Shown here in pieces: positions 59,275-64,000 of a DNA stretch of 64,000 nucleotides (the stretch's first letter is position 1; each line of letters starts with the position of its first letter). Position numbers and translations under genes: made by a program. The notes beneath the pieces were generated by a model that worked only from the letters and a program-made list of their open reading frames with translations, ran no database searches and had not been told where the DNA came from. This stretch comes from Acanthaster planci (taxonomy: Eukaryota > Echinodermata > Asteroidea > Valvatida > Acanthasteridae): contig NW_019091456.1 in assembly GCF_001949145.1 (NCBI RefSeq), forward strand, positions 432,620-496,619, written 5' to 3'.

Positions 59275-59989
59275 TAGAGCCGAGACCTAAGCACCGATCA
59301 TAATGACACTTCTTAGCCTCATAATTTATCTCCAAATGGCAAAACATTTATAAATGGCCACAGCTTAGCCAAGGGCTTTTTTGACAGTCTTTGCTTGAGC
59401 CGTCGTGTGTGGACATAACTTATCCCTAGAAGGTGACATCAAGGTGTCCAGATTGAGGTGCAACGTAAGGTACTTGCAGACCATATACGGCGGAAATACA
59501 GACACAACTGGTAGTTGAGAACAGATAACTTCAGCAGTAATTGACCACGTGCTGGGTTTGGATGATCACTTCATTGCCTGCATGCATTATTTTTTCCAAC
59601 TATTTGTTAGTTCGGTTTACTCTTTATACCAGCATTTAGGCCTTATTTTGTATAGCTTCATAAGCCCATTTTCACTTTGTACAGTTTATTTTGTCACTTC
59701 TTTATCAACACACTAAATTTTATAATGTTTTCTCGTTTACCGCTTAATCATTTATTTACTTCAGGACCTTCCCAATCAAATACAGATTTATTTTAAGAAC
59801 ACATCGTGTTATTTTTACAGTAGCGAAATGTCTTGCGGGTTCAGTGCACTGTAAATCATTACTTCTGAGACACAAAGTAAAGAATGTGAAACTCAACATC
59901 AAATCCTTCGGGATTAACCTGTTTACTTTACGCCATTTGGTTTGTTCAGGATCCAAAGACGGGGACATAACGTTTTCACGTTAATATTT

Positions 59990-60660
59990 GCCTTACATGA
60001 TTACCTGAGTTTTCATATCCGTGCATTTTACGCACCGCCATCCGTTCCACGAGTGGCCTAGCTTGCCGTGGGAGGTCGCGTATGTTAGTCACTAGGAGCG
60101 GAACTCAACCTGTCGAAAGCGCGCTCAGTTCCGTCCATAGGACCATCTTGAACAAAGCCCCCAACCCAAAAAATTATTCCGGAATTTCCTAAACCTGAAG
60201 AGAGACTAGAGCGAAGGAGAGAGAGGGGAAAAAATGATGTGTGCAGATAATCAGAAGGAACTACTCATAGGAGCCGCTCATCGAGAAAAATCCCCCTCGG
60301 TCATGCTGGGGTCTGCTTAGAGTAAAAGCTCGAGTTGTCCATTTAAGACATCTCAGATTACTACGAAATTTGGGGGTGCCTCAGAGCGCACTCGAAGTAG
60401 ACGTGCATCGACGAGCTCGCCCTGGCTCGGGCTTGTCGAGTGCTTTGGTTAAGGATGATTAGCCCGAGCCGTACAAAGAAGTGGCGTGTTGGCCGGTAAA
60501 TAGATTCACTCCGAGGCTCGGAAGCGCGCCAAGACAAAAAAACGGGAAGGGGTCGAAATGCTAAGAAGACAGCGTGTGTGGGTTTGAGGGGTTCTACAAG
60601 GTTGGAAAAAGCACCCGGAACTTCTTGGTGCGCAAACCATGTACCCTTGGCTTTTAGGTA
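59990..60660. promoter_or_regulatory. CpG-rich island
   Basis: Complex sequence with AGGACCATCTTGAAC (YY1-like), GACGAGCTCGCCCTGGCTCG and GGAAGCGCGCC. No open frame of note. Candidate regulatory sequence. Confidence 0.3.
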
Positions 60661-61369
60661 AGCACATCTGGTTTAGGGTTGAAGTTCAGTTGGATTATCG
60701 GTTTTATAGTTGGTTTCATTTCATTTACCGGTGCTTAATTTTTAGTAACTCTATAGTGGTTGACGCGGAGTATGGCTGTACACTTTATATGCATGCAAGA
60801 AGCTAATATTACGTTCTTGGGATATTTGTCAAATTGGTTTATTTTACCATGAAGCGTCGAACTTGATTCTCATTCAAGATGGTTTAGGGGGAGTGTTGAC
60901 GCGTATAGATCTGTCGTAATGAGAATGTTATTGCTTATTCTTCCTGACTTTTATTTTCTTGTACTCGTACCTAGAGAAACTTCTCGTGAGGATGCATAAT
61001 ATTAACTGAAATACCGGTAACTCCCCTTGAGACCGGCTCTGGCGCCCTCTGCTGACACAACATAAACCTTCCATTTGATTCAATGTTCGAACCGGTATTT
61101 AGTTTCAAATAAATCACGCGACCTTCACACTCGCTTTTACAAACTCTTGGTGGTGTACTATTGTGAAACTCTTGTATTGGGGAAAGGAATAATCTTAATT
61201 GATCAGTGTATAAAGATTTGAATGAAAACGAGATTAATTCTAAGAGGGCATTGCTGGGATGAGCATAAATAATTGTTTAGATATTCAAGGGCAGTAAATG
61301 CAACCATCTGATTAGTCAAAAACCTGTAACTAACAGGAGTGAATCCAACAAATTACTTCTGGCATGTGA

Positions 61370-62080
61370 CTCTAGTGGAACAGGTATAAAGCACGATGCG
61401 AGCTGCTTCATATGTACATTACTGGCACTTGATAATTTGTCTGGTGTGCGCTTATCACGTCCTCGGTTGATAACTCGGGAAAAAAGCATAATCGAGACGT
61501 GATCTGTGAAAGTCTCCTGCTGGAGAAAGAACCTAAAAATCTATAATATCGCTCAGAGTCAGAGTGATCATCGGCTCTTGACCCCGGCCAAGCACGTACG
61601 TCCGACCCCCTTAATATAGCGTCCCGGTCCCCGTAGTGCCCGCGTTGGTCCCCCTTCATCAGCCACCATCGCCTTCATCTCCCCTCCCGCGGGCCTCATC
61701 CCTACTTCCCGCCGAAATGAAATTTGTGACAGAGCAAACAGCATTGTTTCTAGGGTTTCGTGTTCTTAAAATCCTTGGCCAAATACTCTCCGGATCGCGG
61801 AGGCCCTGAACAAACATGGCGGCGGTGTGGCCGTGTATCTGTTACCCGTTTCTCGGCTGACGTCCTCGGCGTACTGGGGGGAGGGAGTATAGCCTGGGCC
61901 ATCTCAGCCCCGTCCAAGCAAGTCCCCTGACCGTGCCGATTATTTATTTGCCCGGGCCCATCGTCTGCGTTTGTCCTCAAATACAATGCTAAAATGATGG
62001 GGGAAGCGGGCTCGCTGGGGAGTGATTCCTTTTCTTACGCTTGCTCTCTGGAATCACAGGCCTTGCTGTGTGATCAGGCA
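61370..62080. promoter_or_regulatory. CpG-rich island with YY1 and forkhead sites
   Basis: ATGGCGGC at 61816-61823 (YY1-type) and TATTTAT at 61941-61947 (forkhead RTAAAYA on the minus strand) lie in a CpG-rich block of about 700 bp. It also carries CCCGGGCCCATCG and TCCCGGTCCCCG. Minus-strand frames of 78-83 codons lack domains. 60661-61369 on the left is AT-rich. Confidence 0.35.
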
Positions 62081-62479
62081 GTCACAGTTCAGCTCATGCG
62101 TGCGGATATTGCATTTCATCCATGTCAAAAGAAAACCCTCAGACCTACACAACATCACAAATTCTGAAACCTAATTGTTCTCTAGGACCATTGCAACATT
62201 ACATGACGAAAGAGCGTGATTAAAATAAACTTACAGCAGCTTTAAGTAAGAAGTTGAACTCTTCTATTTTCCCTTAAACTGCATGTTTTGCATGCAGGTT
62301 CCGATTTCGTTGAGAGGTTTGAAACAATGGAAAGGCTTGCGATTTAAATGAAGCGTGACTTCATTCACCTTAACCGGTATTTAAAAACGTATGCCCTCAA
62401 TCCTATATCAGTGCTACATTTACTGATATTGTGCGATTTGTCAGATTGGACGCACTATCGCTCTGCGGTCCTCTCTATC

Positions 62480-63540
62480 CAAGATCTGTTCCATTAAACA
62501 ACGGCCGGTTGCCGAGTACCTGTCAGGCGTGCAGCAGCAACACGGCTTTCACTGTTAAATCGACGAAACTCACATTTTTAGAACTTTAGTCGGAATTGTG
62601 TCGTGCACAGTGCGTTCCACTTGTCATTAAATCACGCTTCCTTCCTCTCTCCCCTACCTAATGCACTCTGTCGTTTAATGTGCACTTTGTAGACGTTACA
62701 CGGTGTCTTTCGAGAGGAAAATAATTATCCCGTTGCATGAAGAAGGCAGCTCGTGGAAAAAAATCGGCCAGGAGAAAGTAATCAGTGGGGTGAATGAAGG
62801 AGATCCAGCCGTGAAGTTGTGGCTGTTTCGTAGGTGTTTCAAGTGTGGATTCGCAAGAGGAGGATCGCTGTAGTCAACTGAACAGTGTCTGAAAGCTTGC
62901 TTGAACAACACGACAGGAGCACTCGTCCTCAGACAAAGCTAGTGAATATTTGTTAACAACCACGTTTTCATCGGCCCGGATTAGTTACCCAACGTTAGGG
63001 AAGAGAGCTGAGGCGTTGTGCGATACGGACGTGAAATACATCCATTTAGCGGCCATCTTGGCCTGAGCCCCCCACCTACAATTGGACAAGACTCCCTTAT
63101 TGATTTTAATACACATATCCCCATTCAGTGAGAAGCTGGCACCAGGCTAATTTCCCCATACCTGTTGTCGTCTCCGAGGATCTGGCTTAGTCTGGATTAA
63201 CTTGCCGCGTCTGGGTGTAATACGCGTCTATGCGTGAATGGGCTGAAGCCTATAGGTCTGTGACGTCCGTAGCAGCACACGTTAGTTCATACCGCAGCCA
63301 TATGTTTTCTATCATAGCTTTATGCGCTTTATGTCATGGAGGCCAACATTTCTGCTGATGACAGAGGCCCATTGTCAATATTCCTTGACTAACTGGAGTG
63401 AGGACTGTGGGGGGAGGGGGTAGATTGTGTGTGTTTATGTCTATTTTGACTGGAGTGAACAGCGCGTCGCGCACTGTTAGCGCGCCGCATAATGCAGCGT
63501 TCTCCCCCGGCCGGATAACACGATAAGCAAACAAATTTCA
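62480..63540. promoter_or_regulatory. Island cluster with YY1 site
   Basis: Several complex blocks (about 62490-62560, 62750-62880, 62980-63250, 63400-63530). GGCCATCTTG at 63051-63060 is a YY1 consensus, followed by CTTATTGATTTTAATAC homeodomain-type sequence. No coding domain. The last 460 bases to the window end show nothing supportable. Confidence 0.3.
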
Positions 63541-64000
63541 CGGATTGAAACCGGGTTTTAATCAGAGCTTCTCAAGCTATGATGAGAAAGGCAAACCCTT
63601 GGAAATGTGTGGCTCGCTGTTTAGCTGCTCAAACGAGAAAACGCTGCATGTGCATCCGCGGGCGCCGGTTGAAAACACTTTGGAGGCGAATTGAAAAATC
63701 TAATGGCAGTTAGAGCAAAGGCTGAAGATTTACGGGATGACCTCATGGGGATGTATACTTCCACATAACTGGGATCTTTTTAAAACGCTACAGGAAAAAG
63801 ATTTTTGTTTACAGCCTAGAATAAAGCAGTTAAATCTCCTCCAAACCTTAGTGGAATGGGCAGCTAGCAGTTGAAGTTTCCGACACCATTCTCCGATACA
63901 ACTTAGCCCGAAAGTTTTCATTAACTGTTTTATAATTGGGCCCATCACGTTAATAATAATTACAAGGCATAATCCCGCAATGCTACTCTTTCGCTCTAAT

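Noticed and set aside
1-64000. CRISPR arrays, bacterial operons, rRNA genes, known microRNAs
   Set aside because: None present: repeats are eukaryotic transposon relics and microsatellites. The conserved animal microRNA sequences I could recall were not seen.

Overview
This is eukaryotic nuclear DNA. It holds one recognisable protein gene, split by introns with GT-AG borders, together with several cut-and-paste transposon relics, and no bacterial-style gene packing. The gene is UTP11, a component of the small-subunit processome. It lies on the minus strand and its 3' part runs off the left edge. Dense ACATGTA/TACATGT words near the gene, hAT- and Tc1/mariner-like relics and patchy CpG content suggest a marine invertebrate, perhaps an echinoderm, hemichordate or lancelet. 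That assignment is inference; the sequence does not fix the phylum. Layout: (1) Positions 1 to about 9000 form the gene compartment. Five UTP11 exons at 1137-6748 are separated by introns of 430-1744 bp. These introns are loaded with repeats: a 46-bp triplicate, a tRNA-derived SINE relic split by a hAT-like element with a perfect 8-bp target duplication, a small inverted-repeat element, a 42-bp-arm fold-back and a perfect 23-bp hairpin. (2) Positions 8200-13000 contain three short promoter-like patches: an NRF1 palindrome, a possible minus-strand first exon with an ATGGCG start, and a CpG-rich patch with YY1-type sites. No gene body could be tied to any of them. (3) Positions 13000-64000 form a gene desert of about 50 kb. 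I found no convincing coding exon there on either strand. It alternates between AT-rich quiet stretches and some thirty CpG-rich, complex-sequence islands of 200-900 bp. Several islands carry textbook transcription-factor sites: DR1 nuclear-receptor repeats, MEIS+PBX/HOX pairs, TAATTA next to forkhead, a GATA palindrome, SOX pairs and recurring YY1 cores. Interspersed are a decayed DD41D-type transposase element with 245-bp terminal inverted repeats, a second hAT-like copy, two small elements and a second perfect 23-bp hairpin. The simplest reading is a housekeeping gene beside a large cis-regulatory domain of a developmental gene outside the window. In human, UTP11 neighbours POU3F1, so a POU3-class gene is a testable candidate target, but that is inference only. 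I did not find a novel biochemical system. The most distinctive signals are the roughly 14-fold drop in ACATGTA/TACATGT density at about 9 kb, the nested transposon, the long-TIR mariner relic, and the clustering of developmental factor sites in the desert islands.
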